DNA of 36,714 nt from an uncultured archaeon (GCA_903828655.1 CAIKMX010000024.1:1-36714), one strand, 5' to 3'. Numbered from the stretch's first letter, positions 23,803 to 31,907 are shown. Notes: generated by a model not told the origin, from the sequence alone. Program-made: numbers and translations.

Positions 23803-23960
23803 CGCCAATTATGTAAAAACCAATGCCAAAGTGTTAAGAACTCCACACATTACCAAAAAAGTTCAGCAAGAGCGAGAAACCTTGACGTAGTCAGGTTTCG
23901 AGCGATAAGGATTTAGTAATGTTACAATCCGTTCACAAACTTGGCAACTCAACAATTAAT
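23803..23960 (+). repeat. Element A copy 11
   Basis: A complete example: left flank AATGCCAAAGTGTTAAG and ACACATTACC; AGAGCGA; stem GAAACCT (23876-23882) / AGGTTTC (23893-23899) around TGACGTAGTC; GAGCGAT; right flank TTTAGTAATGTTACAATCCG and TTCACAAACTTGGC. ACATTACC pairs with GTAATGT, and GCCAAAGTGTTAA loosely with TTCACAAACTTGGC. Confidence 0.75.
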
Positions 23961-23984
23961 GTATTCGCAACTTAAAAAAACTGC

Positions 23985-24461
23985 TTAATCTTTCTTCGCA
24001 CCAGTAACCGCGACAATCATCGCCCCGACAATAAGAGCTATCACTGCAACATTAACCCAGAATTCTCCTCCAAATGAAAACCCCCCAAGAACATAGCTCC
24101 ACAAACCAGTAACTTTCATCACAACCCCAATAACAAACAATCCTGCGAGTATTCCAAAAGTTATTTTCATCCATTTAGGCGTCTTATCTCCAGATAAATC
24201 TCCAGCAACAAATCCATACAAGATCAAAAATACAAGTATAACTGCAACGCCAACAGCCATCCAAGGCATTAGGTTAACAATGATTCCTCGAGGCACAGGA
24301 AAACCAATTAATATTAATCCCACAGCAAGCGCAACAAGAGCATCAATCTGTGCTTTTCCATCTCCAAGTATCTTACTTTTTTGCAATATTGCAAATATAA
24401 GCACGAACACAAGTAAGAACGGTAAAATCATCTCTGTGAATATAGGATTATCAAATATCAT
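23985..24461 (-). CDS. Polytopic membrane protein, paralogue 3 of 3
   Basis: A 158-residue protein with about five helices. The family segment LPFLLVFVLIFAILQKSKILGD lies at residues about 13-34. GTATTTAAATG (about 24488-24498) is the likely TATA box and GAGGAAC just before the ATG may act as a ribosome-binding site. Separated from paralogue 2 by element A copy 11. Function unknown. Confidence 0.75.
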   Translation of the reverse strand: MIFDNPIFTEMILPFLLVFVLIFAILQKSKILGDGKAQIDALVALAVGLILIGFPVPRGIIVNLMPWMAVGVAVILVFLILYGFVAGDLSGDKTPKWMKITFGILAGLFVIGVVMKVTGLWSYVLGGFSFGGEFWVNVAVIALIVGAMIVAVTGAKKD

Positions 24462-24527
24462 GTTCCTCTCAAAAAATTAACTCATACTTCATTTAAATAC
24501 ATTTCCTTTAAAAGTCCCTTGCAAAAA

Positions 24528-24655
24528 ACTTAGCCAAGGATGTTAAGAAAATGACATCCATAAAAAGTCAGTAAAGCGAGAAACCTTGACGTAGTCAGGT
24601 TTCGAGCGATAATTGTTTAGTAACATTATAATCCGTTCACATCTTTGGCAACTCA
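24528..24655 (+). repeat. Element A copy 12
   Basis: Left flank TTAGCCAAGGATGTTAAG. The stem GAAACCT (24580-24586) / AGGTTTC (24597-24603) and loop TGACGTAGTC are the same as in copies 10 and 11. GAGCGATAA, then right flank TAGTAACATTATAATCCG and TTCACATCTTTGGC. Confidence 0.75.
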
Positions 24656-24676
24656 GATTGTTTATATTTTGTATCT

Positions 24677-24736
24677 TAGTTTCTTTTTGAAACACCAATG
24701 AAACACCAATTTTTCTTTTCTAAAGAAAAAGGGTGT
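24677..24736 (+). repeat. Element B copy 3
   Basis: As copy 1, but with GAAACACCAAT duplicated in tandem. It sits between the right flank of element A copy 12 and the GTTTATATGTAAAATGC box, the same place in the element as copy 1. Confidence 0.65.
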
Positions 24737-24787
24737 GTTTATATGTAAAATGCAATATCTCCCAAAAAATCATTAAAAAACTCAAAA

Positions 24788-25081
24788 TTAGTTCAATTCT
24801 TCTTCTTGAAGAGAAAGACTATCCTCTTCTGGCTGTACTGGAACAGCATTTCTGCTTATAACAATAACGTCGCCTATAGCCTTGATAAATTGATGAGGTA
24901 CAATAATTCCTCTCGCACCACCAAGCAAAGACATCATTCCACTATCTCTAGAAACAACAATTCTCCACCCGTCTATCTTATTATCTGCAAGATTAAGCTC
25001 TTCAACAACACCGAACATATCGCCAGCATCAGTGAATACTCTCTTACCAATAACCTCGCTCAGTCTCTTTATCTTTAACAT
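24788..25081 (-). CDS. PRC-barrel domain protein
   Basis: 97 residues from the chosen ATG (MLKIKRLSEVIGKRVFTDAG). The PRC-barrel pattern is clear over residues 3-80: IGKRVFTDAGDMFGVVEELNL, KIDGWRIVVS, GIIVPHQFIKAIGDVIVI. An acidic tail EEDSLSLQEEELN follows. Single PRC-barrel proteins in archaea include RNA-processing and cell-division factors (CdpB type); which applies here cannot be told. A TTTAAATATATTTC stretch about 25 nt upstream supports this start over the longer frame. Confidence 0.85.
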   Translation of the reverse strand: MLKIKRLSEVIGKRVFTDAGDMFGVVEELNLADNKIDGWRIVVSRDSGMMSLLGGARGIIVPHQFIKAIGDVIVISRNAVPVQPEEDSLSLQEEELN

Positions 25082-25253
25082 GACTAGTTGAAAAAATCCC
25101 CCTTTAAATATATTTCTATACTCCAAAGTATATTTCCATTATTCATCTAAACCTTCATGAATGAGATTAAATCAAAATACGCTCATCCAAAACACCAAAA
25201 ACCTCCAATATTACATCCAATAGATTTATAAAAAACTTCATATTAATAAAAGA

Positions 25254-25883
25254 ATGGACTTGAAAAAGTTAGGAATACAGATTTTTACTATAATCCTCTC
25301 AGCAATAGTTCTCGCAATAACTGTTTCAATCACGAATATACCTATTTTCGTCGTTGCACTAATAAGTTTTCTTATAATCCTCGGAGCTAATTTCATAACA
25401 AAACATATTGTCGCATATATTCTTGAATCAAAAGTCTCAATAACTCTATGGAGTTGGTATCAGTATGGTTGGAGAAAGGATGCCCACTTCAAAAGAGCGG
25501 TTCCGATGATCTGGCTTCCAATTGTTCTTTCATTTATCACAAGAGGAATGTTCTGGTGGCTAGGAATTTTATCTTTTGATGTTGAGCCGAGAACAGAAAG
25601 AGTATCAAAACGTCATGGACTTTATAGATTCACAGAAATGACCGAATGGCATATTGCCTGGATAGCCACATTCGGAATAATCATCAATATCGCACTTGCA
25701 ATAGCGGGTTATCTTTTAGGATTTGAATTCTTTGCCAAACTGAATATTTATTTTGCAGTATGGTCCCTAATTCCATTATCCGACATGGATGGAAGCAGAA
25801 TTCTAATGGCAAGCAGAATACTCTGGTTTGTTCTAGCGGTCATTGTTGCAATATTCTTCGGTTTTGCATTTATGACGGTATAA
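25254..25883 (+). CDS. M50-like membrane protein, probably not a functional protease
   Basis: A 209-residue protein with helices at about 8-28, 30-48, 80-100, 132-155 and 183-207. SLIPLSDMDGSRILMASR (about 171-190) resembles the NPDG/LDGGRI site of site-2 (M50) proteases. The first metal motif HExxH is expected in the helix near residue 50, where the sequence reads KHIVAYILE, which lacks the Glu after the His. It may be a degenerate homologue that binds rather than cuts. ATTTATAAAAAAC at about -30 is the likely promoter. Confidence 0.65.
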   Translation: MDLKKLGIQIFTIILSAIVLAITVSITNIPIFVVALISFLIILGANFITKHIVAYILESKVSITLWSWYQYGWRKDAHFKRAVPMIWLPIVLSFITRGMFWWLGILSFDVEPRTERVSKRHGLYRFTEMTEWHIAWIATFGIIINIALAIAGYLLGFEFFAKLNIYFAVWSLIPLSDMDGSRILMASRILWFVLAVIVAIFFGFAFMTV

Positions 25884-25959
25884 ATAGGGTTCAACACCCC
25901 CACGAGAATTTAGTATATCATTCCTAATACGCCTTCCATCAAAAACAAAAGAAAAACTC

Positions 25960-26150
25960 AGCCAAAACGTAAAATAAAAAGTTGAACAAGTCGTTAAAAA
26001 ATTAACACATTACCAAAAAGTTCGGCAAGAGCGAGCATCCTGCGGTCATACTGAAGCCAGAGCTTCTTGCAAGTTAATGCCGGTGCGAGCGAGGTTTGGT
26101 ATCTGCATCTCATCATTGCAAAGTTTAACATTATTTATATGCAAAAAAAT
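25960..26150 (+). repeat. Element A copy 13 (long-loop form)
   Basis: Outer stem GCATCC (26035-26040) / GGTGC (26082-26086, one T-G pair), loop hairpin GAAGC (26053-26057) / GCTTC (26062-26066), frame GGTCATACTGAA...TTCTTGCAAGTTAA. Right flank GGTATCTGCATCTCATCATTG, as in copies 1 and 14. It lies between convergent genes, about 40 nt past the stop codon of the M16 gene. Confidence 0.7.
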
Positions 26151-26189
26151 GTATTAGAAAAAGATTGCTGCAATTAATAATCTCGAATC

Positions 26190-27380
26190 TCACGGCGTTA
26201 AAGCAAAAGAAGCATATTCGGACTTTAGCGCAAGATTCTTAATATCCCCCAATTTTACGGCGTTAATCTTTTTATTATACTCATAATAATTTTCAGCACT
26301 ATCTGAAATCTCTTCAATTAAAAGATTCACGGCGGTCTCATTTGAACCCTCGGCCTCAACAGCATGATTGCCTATTGCCTGTTCTTTTCCTTCTTGTAGT
26401 TCTTTCTCACTAAGATTTTTCATCTTTTCAAATTCTTTAGTGCAAATTTCTATAACTTCCTTCACCTTCTCTTTTTCAGTACCTACATAAATAACCATAT
26501 AACCAAACTCTTTTCCTAAATCCAAACTTGTTTTTACTGCATAAGCCAATCCCCTCTTTTCTCTTACTTCGGTAAATAATCTTGAGGACATTCCCTGCCC
26601 AAGGATAGTCGTAAAGACTTCTGCAGCATACCTTTCTTTATCGGAGGATTTAGGAAAATGAAATCCGATAACTACATTTGCCTGCTGTATATCCTGTCTA
26701 GTCTCGGTAGTGGTTCTTATTTTTGGGATAATCTTTGGGATCTTCAGGCTCTTCCCCTCTCGAGACACAGAAAATTTTTCAGCAAGTTTAGTTATCTCCT
26801 CAAGATTATTATTTCCAACTATACAGAGTACAGCATTTTGGGGGGTATAAACTTCATGATGTTTTTTAATTAAAACATCACGAGACATACTCATTATATT
26901 TTCCTTAGTTCCGATTATATCCATCCCAAAGGGAAATTCATATAAATTTGATTTGATTTTATTAAGCGCATGTCTTAAAGGATTATCATTATACATTTTT
27001 ATTTCTTCACAAATTACATTGCCCTCTTTTTTCACCTCTTCTTCAGGAAATAAAGGATTAAAGAAGATATCAAAGATTACATCCATTGCAAGTTCTAAAT
27101 GTTGCGAAGGGAGCTTCACATGATATGCCGTTTCTTCTTCACTTGTAAACGCATTCAAGATTCCTCCAACTTTTTCAAGTTCAAATGCAATCTGTCTCGT
27201 ATTTCTTTTTTTTGTTCCCTTAAAACATAAATGTTCAATAAAATGCGCAATTCCCTTCTCTTTTTCAGTTTCATATATCGAACCAAACTTTGTTGCCAGC
27301 ATTACTGTAGTTACGGGAACGTCTCTTTTTTCAAAAAGAATTGTTAAGCCATTCTTAAGTTTCTTTTTTGTGAAGTTCAT
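26190..27380 (-). CDS. M16-family zinc metallopeptidase
   Basis: 396 residues from the chosen ATG (MNFTKKKLKNGLTILFEKRD). HFIEH (His46, Glu49, His50) is the inverted HxxEH zinc motif, with the further ligand Glu in EGNVICEEIKMY. The C-terminal domain has the RGLAYAVKTSLDLG segment typical of M16 proteins (R/Y pair). No signal peptide, so probably cytoplasmic. The length fits a single ~45-kDa subunit, as in bacterial and archaeal M16B enzymes. TTATTTAAATAG (about 27398-27409) is 25 nt from this ATG but only 10 nt from the upstream ATG, which fixes the start. It shares the promoter region with the DUF378 gene. Confidence 0.92.
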   Translation of the reverse strand: MNFTKKKLKNGLTILFEKRDVPVTTVMLATKFGSIYETEKEKGIAHFIEHLCFKGTKKRNTRQIAFELEKVGGILNAFTSEEETAYHVKLPSQHLELAMDVIFDIFFNPLFPEEEVKKEGNVICEEIKMYNDNPLRHALNKIKSNLYEFPFGMDIIGTKENIMSMSRDVLIKKHHEVYTPQNAVLCIVGNNNLEEITKLAEKFSVSREGKSLKIPKIIPKIRTTTETRQDIQQANVVIGFHFPKSSDKERYAAEVFTTILGQGMSSRLFTEVREKRGLAYAVKTSLDLGKEFGYMVIYVGTEKEKVKEVIEICTKEFEKMKNLSEKELQEGKEQAIGNHAVEAEGSNETAVNLLIEEISDSAENYYEYNKKINAVKLGDIKNLALKSEYASFALTP

Positions 27381-27398
27381 ACCGACGAAAAACATAAA

Positions 27399-27411
27399 CT
27401 ATTTAAATAAC
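27399..27411. promoter_or_regulatory. Palindromic TATA box between divergent genes
   Basis: CTATTTAAATAAC is nearly self-complementary. It lies 25 nt from the M16 start on the minus strand and about 55 nt from the DUF378 start on the plus strand, so it could serve both. Similar boxes are at 31878-31888 and 35543-35553. Confidence 0.6.
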
Positions 27412-27444
27412 TTTCTCCTGCTAAACTAAAGGAGATATCCGACA

Positions 27445-27454
27445 AAAGGAGGTG
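27445..27454 (+). promoter_or_regulatory. Strong Shine-Dalgarno sequence
   Basis: AAAGGAGGTG, 5 nt before the DUF378 ATG, is close to the anti-Shine-Dalgarno complement. This contrasts with the leaderless pattern of most genes in the window. Confidence 0.75.
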
Positions 27455-27459
27455 TAAAA

Positions 27460-27645
27460 ATGGCTTGGTATGAAAAACTTGCTTTGGTTTTAGCTGCTAT
27501 TGGAGCGATAAACTGGGGACTAGTACAACTTAATTGGAATGCAGTAGATGCTTTGATTGGTAGTTGGAGTGCTACAGCTGCAACAGTTGTTTACTGGATC
27601 GTAGCTCTTTGTGGTATATATGCTCTTATAAAGGCTTTCAAATAA
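27460..27645 (+). CDS. DUF378-family small membrane protein
   Basis: A 61-residue protein, MAWYEKLALVLAAIGAINWGLVQLNWN..., with two helices (about 5-24 and 40-58) and the INWGLV motif of DUF378 proteins. Function unknown. The strong Shine-Dalgarno sequence suggests high translation. A similar two-helix protein is encoded at 35338-35505. Confidence 0.88.
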   Translation: MAWYEKLALVLAAIGAINWGLVQLNWNAVDALIGSWSATAATVVYWIVALCGIYALIKAFK

Positions 27646-27679
27646 ATTTTTATTTAATCTCTTGGGTGTCGGAGTTAAA

Positions 27680-27711
27680 AAAAGATGCCCTCTTTTTCTT
27701 TTATTTTTTAT
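27680..27711 (+). terminator. Poly-T terminator candidate
   Basis: A run of A, then CCCTCTTTTTCTTTTATTTTTTATTC, about 35 nt past the DUF378 stop. Archaeal terminators are often such T tracts without a strong hairpin. Confidence 0.5.
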
Positions 27712-27783
27712 TCAGTTTAGTATCTAGAATCTTAAACATCAAAGCAGAATAAAGTTGATATGAAGAAGAACAAAAACATAAAA

Positions 27784-27823
27784 TTGCTCCTACCACCACG
27801 ACTCCTCCACAAGAGATACCAAA
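27784..27823 (+). repeat. Repeat D, uninterrupted copy
   Basis: TTGCTCCTACCACCACGAC, then TCCTCCACAAGAGATACC, matches both sides of element B copy 2 at 14345-14447, without the B segment. Confidence 0.55.
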
Positions 27824-27830
27824 AATCAAT

Positions 27831-28601
27831 TCATTTCTCAAGAACTATAAACTTTTCACCATTTTCTTCGAATGTATCAACAATTGAAAAATTTTCCTCC
27901 AAGAAATCCATAAGCCATTTCCTTGTTGTATGAAATTTTGTCTTCCCACTAAGACTTTGTGTTGGAAAGCTGATTATTATTCTTTCACCTGAAGAAAGCA
28001 ATTCTTTAATCTTTATCAAAAGTTTTTTGCTATAATCTTTCTCAAAAAATTCAAGAGCGTCAATTATATTAAACATCAAAACGATTCGAGGTTTTTTCTG
28101 GTTCTTGATTATATTGGCCACCTCATCTAGATCAAAAACATCTAAATGAACGGCCCTAGAATCAAATTTATTCTTTTTAAAATAATCGTTCATTAAAACA
28201 ACAAGCTGCCCAGTAGCTTCGATTGCAACATACTTTGTATGGAGGGGCATAAGGCTATATGAAAATCCATTTACCCCCGCCCCCAGATCTATGACTGTTT
28301 CGGAGGGATTTAGAATTCTTTCATAAAGTTTTTGATAATCCCTGTTTTTTGAAGATATATGTTTATCCAGCATCTCTTCAGGAGCTAACTTTCCATTTAG
28401 AAGTTTATTTGTCAAAAATACAGTAAAATATTTTCTCAAAAGCGCGCGAGTCCCTTTTACATCTTCTTTCGCTTTTTTTGAAACTCTCAAAACTAAAGAA
28501 TCTAGAAGCATAGAAAATTCTTTCTTCTCCTTTACTTTCTCAAGAAAACCAAGGTTTTCTTGAAGTTCATCTTTCCTTTGAGTTAGTTCTCGACATTCCA
28601 T
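27831..28601 (-). CDS. FmrO-like rRNA methyltransferase (class I SAM)
   Basis: 256 residues from the ATG at 28601 (MECRELTQRKDEL). The N-terminal half is helical, followed by LDKHISSKNRDYQKLYERIL, then motif I VIDLGAGVNGFSYSL and later VALEAT-like and VLMFNIIDALEFFE segments. The HISSKNR-YQKLYERI stretch before motif I resembles the HxSTxxR segment of the FmrO/Sgm 16S rRNA m7G1405 methyltransferases (aminoglycoside-resistance family). A longer frame would overlap the Dph6 gene by 47 nt, so the ATG 10 nt past the Dph6 stop is used. Substrate in archaea unknown; family assignment is by motif only. Confidence 0.72.
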   Translation of the reverse strand: MECRELTQRKDELQENLGFLEKVKEKKEFSMLLDSLVLRVSKKAKEDVKGTRALLRKYFTVFLTNKLLNGKLAPEEMLDKHISSKNRDYQKLYERILNPSETVIDLGAGVNGFSYSLMPLHTKYVAIEATGQLVVLMNDYFKKNKFDSRAVHLDVFDLDEVANIIKNQKKPRIVLMFNIIDALEFFEKDYSKKLLIKIKELLSSGERIIISFPTQSLSGKTKFHTTRKWLMDFLEENFSIVDTFEENGEKFIVLEK

Positions 28602-28611
28602 ATTATTGTGA

Positions 28612-29283
28612 TTACAAAATCTCCAGTTTCTCCATAAAATGCCTATACTCTCCCTCACTTTTTATATCAAATTTTATTTTTATAGGTTTTTTAGATTTAA
28701 ACTCCGGCATAAACAAAACCGCAGACTCCGCCTCTCCCCCTTCAAAATCCATTCGAAACTTATACTTTTCTGAAAGTTTTTTCAACTTTTCTAAATTTTC
28801 TCTATCAATCATCTTCCCCAACCACTCCTTTTTTAGCCCATCACAAGAAAGCTTTGTCAATATCACCTGAAATTTCTCCCCCAACAACTCTTGCCATAAT
28901 CTATCCGGATTATATCCTAAAAGAGGAGCTATAAATTTTAGTTTAAATTTTTCGCAGATTCTCTTTACCCTTTCACCCTGATATTCCGAAGCTATTCCCC
29001 CGACAACAATTCCCTCTACCTCCCCGATTACCTTTCTTATCAGTTCTTCTAAATCATCCAACTCTTCCTCTTTTTCTCCCTTAGTCTTTTGAATTACCAA
29101 AGGAATCCCCAATTCCTCAGACTGTTTTTTCAAAAGGTTCATGTAAGGTTTATGAAACATGAAACTATCAAAATTGTCAGGAATTATTGTCAAAAGATAC
29201 AAAACTTCATCTCCCACTTCAAGAGATTTATGCAAAGCTAAACAAGAATCCTTTCCTCCAGAGAACAATGCCGCAAGTTTCAT
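28612..29283 (-). CDS. dph6: Diphthine-ammonia ligase (Dph6-like ATP pyrophosphatase)
   Basis: A 223-residue protein that performs the last, amidation step of diphthamide synthesis on elongation factor 2. The PP-loop SGGKDSCLAL is at residues 8-17. GGIASEYQGERVKRIC (about 96-111), APLLGYNPDRLWQELL and FEGGEAESAVL (about 181-191) are signatures of the Dph6/MJ0570 family. The length fits the archaeal single-domain form. The FmrO-like gene starts 10 nt after its stop codon. The dph1/2 and dph5 genes are not in the window. Confidence 0.9.
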   Translation of the reverse strand: MKLAALFSGGKDSCLALHKSLEVGDEVLYLLTIIPDNFDSFMFHKPYMNLLKKQSEELGIPLVIQKTKGEKEEELDDLEELIRKVIGEVEGIVVGGIASEYQGERVKRICEKFKLKFIAPLLGYNPDRLWQELLGEKFQVILTKLSCDGLKKEWLGKMIDRENLEKLKKLSEKYKFRMDFEGGEAESAVLFMPEFKSKKPIKIKFDIKSEGEYRHFMEKLEIL

Positions 29284-29345
29284 AGTATGTCAATTACCCA
29301 ATTAAGTTTATAAAATGAAAAGAAGAAACCGATTTATAAATAATC

Positions 29346-30527
29346 CTATATCCCCAGAAGATTCAAAACGGCATCCCTAGCGGCCTCATAAACTCTTACA
29401 AATACATTTTGAGAAGGCACTCCACAAGTTTCTCCGAATCTTTCCTTTAATACGCCGAAGTCTTGTATATCCACTATGCAGTCCTGATTTATATCGGTAC
29501 CATTACACCAACTGTTGACGCTTCCACAATCGGTTCTTCCGAAAGTCACTTTCATTAAACTTGAATCTTGTAAATCTAAAATACCATCCTTGTTTGCATC
29601 AGCATCACTGCAGGTTAAATTACGGGTTATGCCTTCACATCCAGTTCGAGGAGTCCCATTACCTTCATCTGGATTTGCCGCATCGCAAGAAATTGTTGTA
29701 GGATAAGGATTTACAGTCCCACAACTATAAGCATCAGTACATGTTCTAGTCTTTTGATTGTTTGAACACTGCGACCAATCACCGCAAGTCCAGAGTTCAG
29801 AGCATTGTGATGTGCATGTTTGGGAGGTTAGGGGTTTGTTTGTGTCATTTCTACAACCATTTGCATCAGTACATGTTCTCGCTTGCATACTATTTAAACA
29901 AACAGACCAGCTACCGCAATTCCAAGAAGGAACACAACCAACTAGAGGAACGTCGTCGGATGGAGATACATCACTAGGCCCCGCACACTTCCCATTTGAA
30001 CATCCAAATGAACAGGGAGTACTTTGTTGAGTTTTGATATTTTGACATGTCGAATTCATCTTCGCAGGGCTTAAACATGAGGGAGTGGTTACATTTACTC
30101 TCAATGTTTTTCCATCACAATAAGGCATTTCAACTAGAGTCCCGCAATCAGAATTTCCATCGCAAGCATGCTCTCCGATGCAGTCTTTTCTTCCCTGGTT
30201 GTCACGGTATATAGTAAAATCTTGTAGGTCCACAAAGCAATCCCCATTAAAGTCCCCATTGGTGTATTGTTGTATCGTGGAACTTGTTGAATTTGAGCAA
30301 TCCCCGCTCCCCTCCCCGTAGTTATCTTGCAAGTATTTATAGTCGGCCTCATTCACCTGCCCATCATGATTCATGTCTGCGTGATTGCACCAGTAATTAC
30401 CCGGAACAGGGCTAGTTGCCTTTCCAGTCAATTTGTTCCACATATCTGAAAAAAATCCTGCTGAAGCAAAACTCACAGAGAAAACTACAATTACAATAAG
30501 AACAACCGCCGTCACGCCTTTTTTCAT
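29346..30527 (-). CDS. Secreted dockerin/TSP1-like protein 1
   Basis: A 393-residue protein. A hydrophobic N-terminal segment (6-26) is followed by LTGKATSP. Four dockerin-like calcium loops: DMNHDGQVNEADYKYLQ, DFNGDCFVDLQDFTIY, DANKDGILDLQDSSLM and DINQDCIVDIQDFGVL. Between them is a Cys-rich part with two TSP1-like units (PSWNCGSWSVC, ELWTCGDWSQC). The last ~20 residues are amphipathic. It is a paralogue of 30562-31857. Dockerins usually bind cohesins; none is recognised here, so a calcium-structured surface role is inferred. Confidence 0.82.
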   Translation of the reverse strand: MKKGVTAVVLIVIVVFSVSFASAGFFSDMWNKLTGKATSPVPGNYWCNHADMNHDGQVNEADYKYLQDNYGEGSGDCSNSTSSTIQQYTNGDFNGDCFVDLQDFTIYRDNQGRKDCIGEHACDGNSDCGTLVEMPYCDGKTLRVNVTTPSCLSPAKMNSTCQNIKTQQSTPCSFGCSNGKCAGPSDVSPSDDVPLVGCVPSWNCGSWSVCLNSMQARTCTDANGCRNDTNKPLTSQTCTSQCSELWTCGDWSQCSNNQKTRTCTDAYSCGTVNPYPTTISCDAANPDEGNGTPRTGCEGITRNLTCSDADANKDGILDLQDSSLMKVTFGRTDCGSVNSWCNGTDINQDCIVDIQDFGVLKERFGETCGVPSQNVFVRVYEAARDAVLNLLGI

Positions 30528-30561
30528 GTTTTTATCTATATTATGTTGTATTTAAATTTAT

Positions 30562-31857
30562 TTATCCTGCGAAACTTTCACAATAGGAAACTATCTGCCC
30601 ACTATCTAAATTTAATATTCCCCCCAGAGAAGTTAAAGTAAATACACAGATATCATAAGTAAATGGACGGTTGATATTACAATTCCTTATGCCATAGTTC
30701 TTCTTTATAATAACGAAATCATTGAAGTCAACAATATGGTCCCCATTTATATCAGTTTTAGTATCATTAATCTCTGTTGAATTCTTCTGGAAATCATTTT
30801 TGAAAATTTGAAAATCTGAAAGATTCACTGCCCCATCAAAATTTATATCTGCGCCCTCACAATCAACGAAATTTTTAGCGCTTTTATTTGCAACAATTGG
30901 CGGAGCCATTCCTGAATTTAGTCCGAGAATTATTTCTTCAAGTAAACCAATCTCTGATTTGGCCGCCGGTTCAGCATTACATACGCCTGCACCAGCGCAT
31001 CCAAAAGGACATGTTTTATCACAACTTAGAGCACTTATCGCCCTGCAAGATGAATTTACCGTTCCCGGAGAGACGCATATAAAGGCAGTAGAGTTCGTAC
31101 AAGAATTATTTCCCTGACAAATACTCACTGCCCTAGGTGCCCCGCATGCAGAATCATTTGAGCAGATTATCCTCGGGGCGGGTGCAGAAGTGCAGTTTTG
31201 GGCCGTTGCAGGCTTATTTGTGTTATTACCGCAACTATTTGAATCAGTACAGGTTTTCGTTTGTCTGTTGTTTAAACAAGTAGACCAGTTTCCACAACTC
31301 CAAGAAGGAGTGCAATTTGTTGCCTGAACATTGCATAAGTTATTTGAACAACCACGAGCACAATTTGTAGAAGAATTTGCAATAATCCCGGGTATGCAAT
31401 ATGCACTTGAAGAAGTATGATTTATACATTTTGGAACTCTTGTCTCAGTATAAAGAACCGAACCAGAACAATAATTTACCTCAGTACTATCCCCTGGGCA
31501 ATCTTCATCCACATCACAAGCATAAGAGCCCATACAGTTCCCAGACGTACCTATAGAATTATCCACCGCCGCCAAATCATCTTTGTTTGAACCATTTCCA
31601 TCCCTGTTTACGTCTGTCCAATTGCACCAACTATTGGTTTCATTGCAACTTCCCATCACCTCATTGATATTAATATTATCGAAGATATAATCTCTATCAG
31701 TTTCATTAACTATTCCGTCATGATTTACGTCAGTCCAATTACACCAATTACCGGCAACAACATTTCCAGTAATAGTTTTATTTGCAATGTCTATCACAAC
31801 AATCAGCACAACTAACAGTCCTAAAACAGCTAAAACATTTATCACCTTATTTGTCAT
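30562..31857 (-). CDS. Secreted dockerin/TSP1-like protein 2
   Basis: A 431-residue protein. N-terminal helix (about 6-26), then ITGNVVAGNWCNWTDVNHDG. Calcium loops: DVNHDGIVNETD and DVNRDGNGSNKDD near the N-terminus, DINFDGAVNLSDFQIF and DINGDHIVDFNDFVII near the C-terminus. The Cys-rich centre has one TSP1-like unit (PSWSCGNWSTC) and further paired cysteines. Many N-x-S/T sites. Same layout as protein 1, which follows after 34 nt. It starts from the palindromic TATA box at 31878-31888, shared with the divergent GTPase gene. Confidence 0.82.
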   Translation of the reverse strand: MTNKVINVLAVLGLLVVLIVVIDIANKTITGNVVAGNWCNWTDVNHDGIVNETDRDYIFDNININEVMGSCNETNSWCNWTDVNRDGNGSNKDDLAAVDNSIGTSGNCMGSYACDVDEDCPGDSTEVNYCSGSVLYTETRVPKCINHTSSSAYCIPGIIANSSTNCARGCSNNLCNVQATNCTPSWSCGNWSTCLNNRQTKTCTDSNSCGNNTNKPATAQNCTSAPAPRIICSNDSACGAPRAVSICQGNNSCTNSTAFICVSPGTVNSSCRAISALSCDKTCPFGCAGAGVCNAEPAAKSEIGLLEEIILGLNSGMAPPIVANKSAKNFVDCEGADINFDGAVNLSDFQIFKNDFQKNSTEINDTKTDINGDHIVDFNDFVIIKKNYGIRNCNINRPFTYDICVFTLTSLGGILNLDSGQIVSYCESFAG

Positions 31858-31877
31858 GAGATTTTAAGCCACAAAAC

Positions 31878-31888
31878 TTATTTAAACA
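31878..31888. promoter_or_regulatory. Shared TATA box between divergent genes
   Basis: CTTATTTAAAC lies about 25 nt from both the dockerin protein 2 start (31857, minus) and the GTPase start (31908, plus). The two genes are only 50 nt apart, so one TATA core probably serves both directions. Confidence 0.6.
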
Positions 31889-31907
31889 TTTCTAATCTCT
31901 ATTTAGC

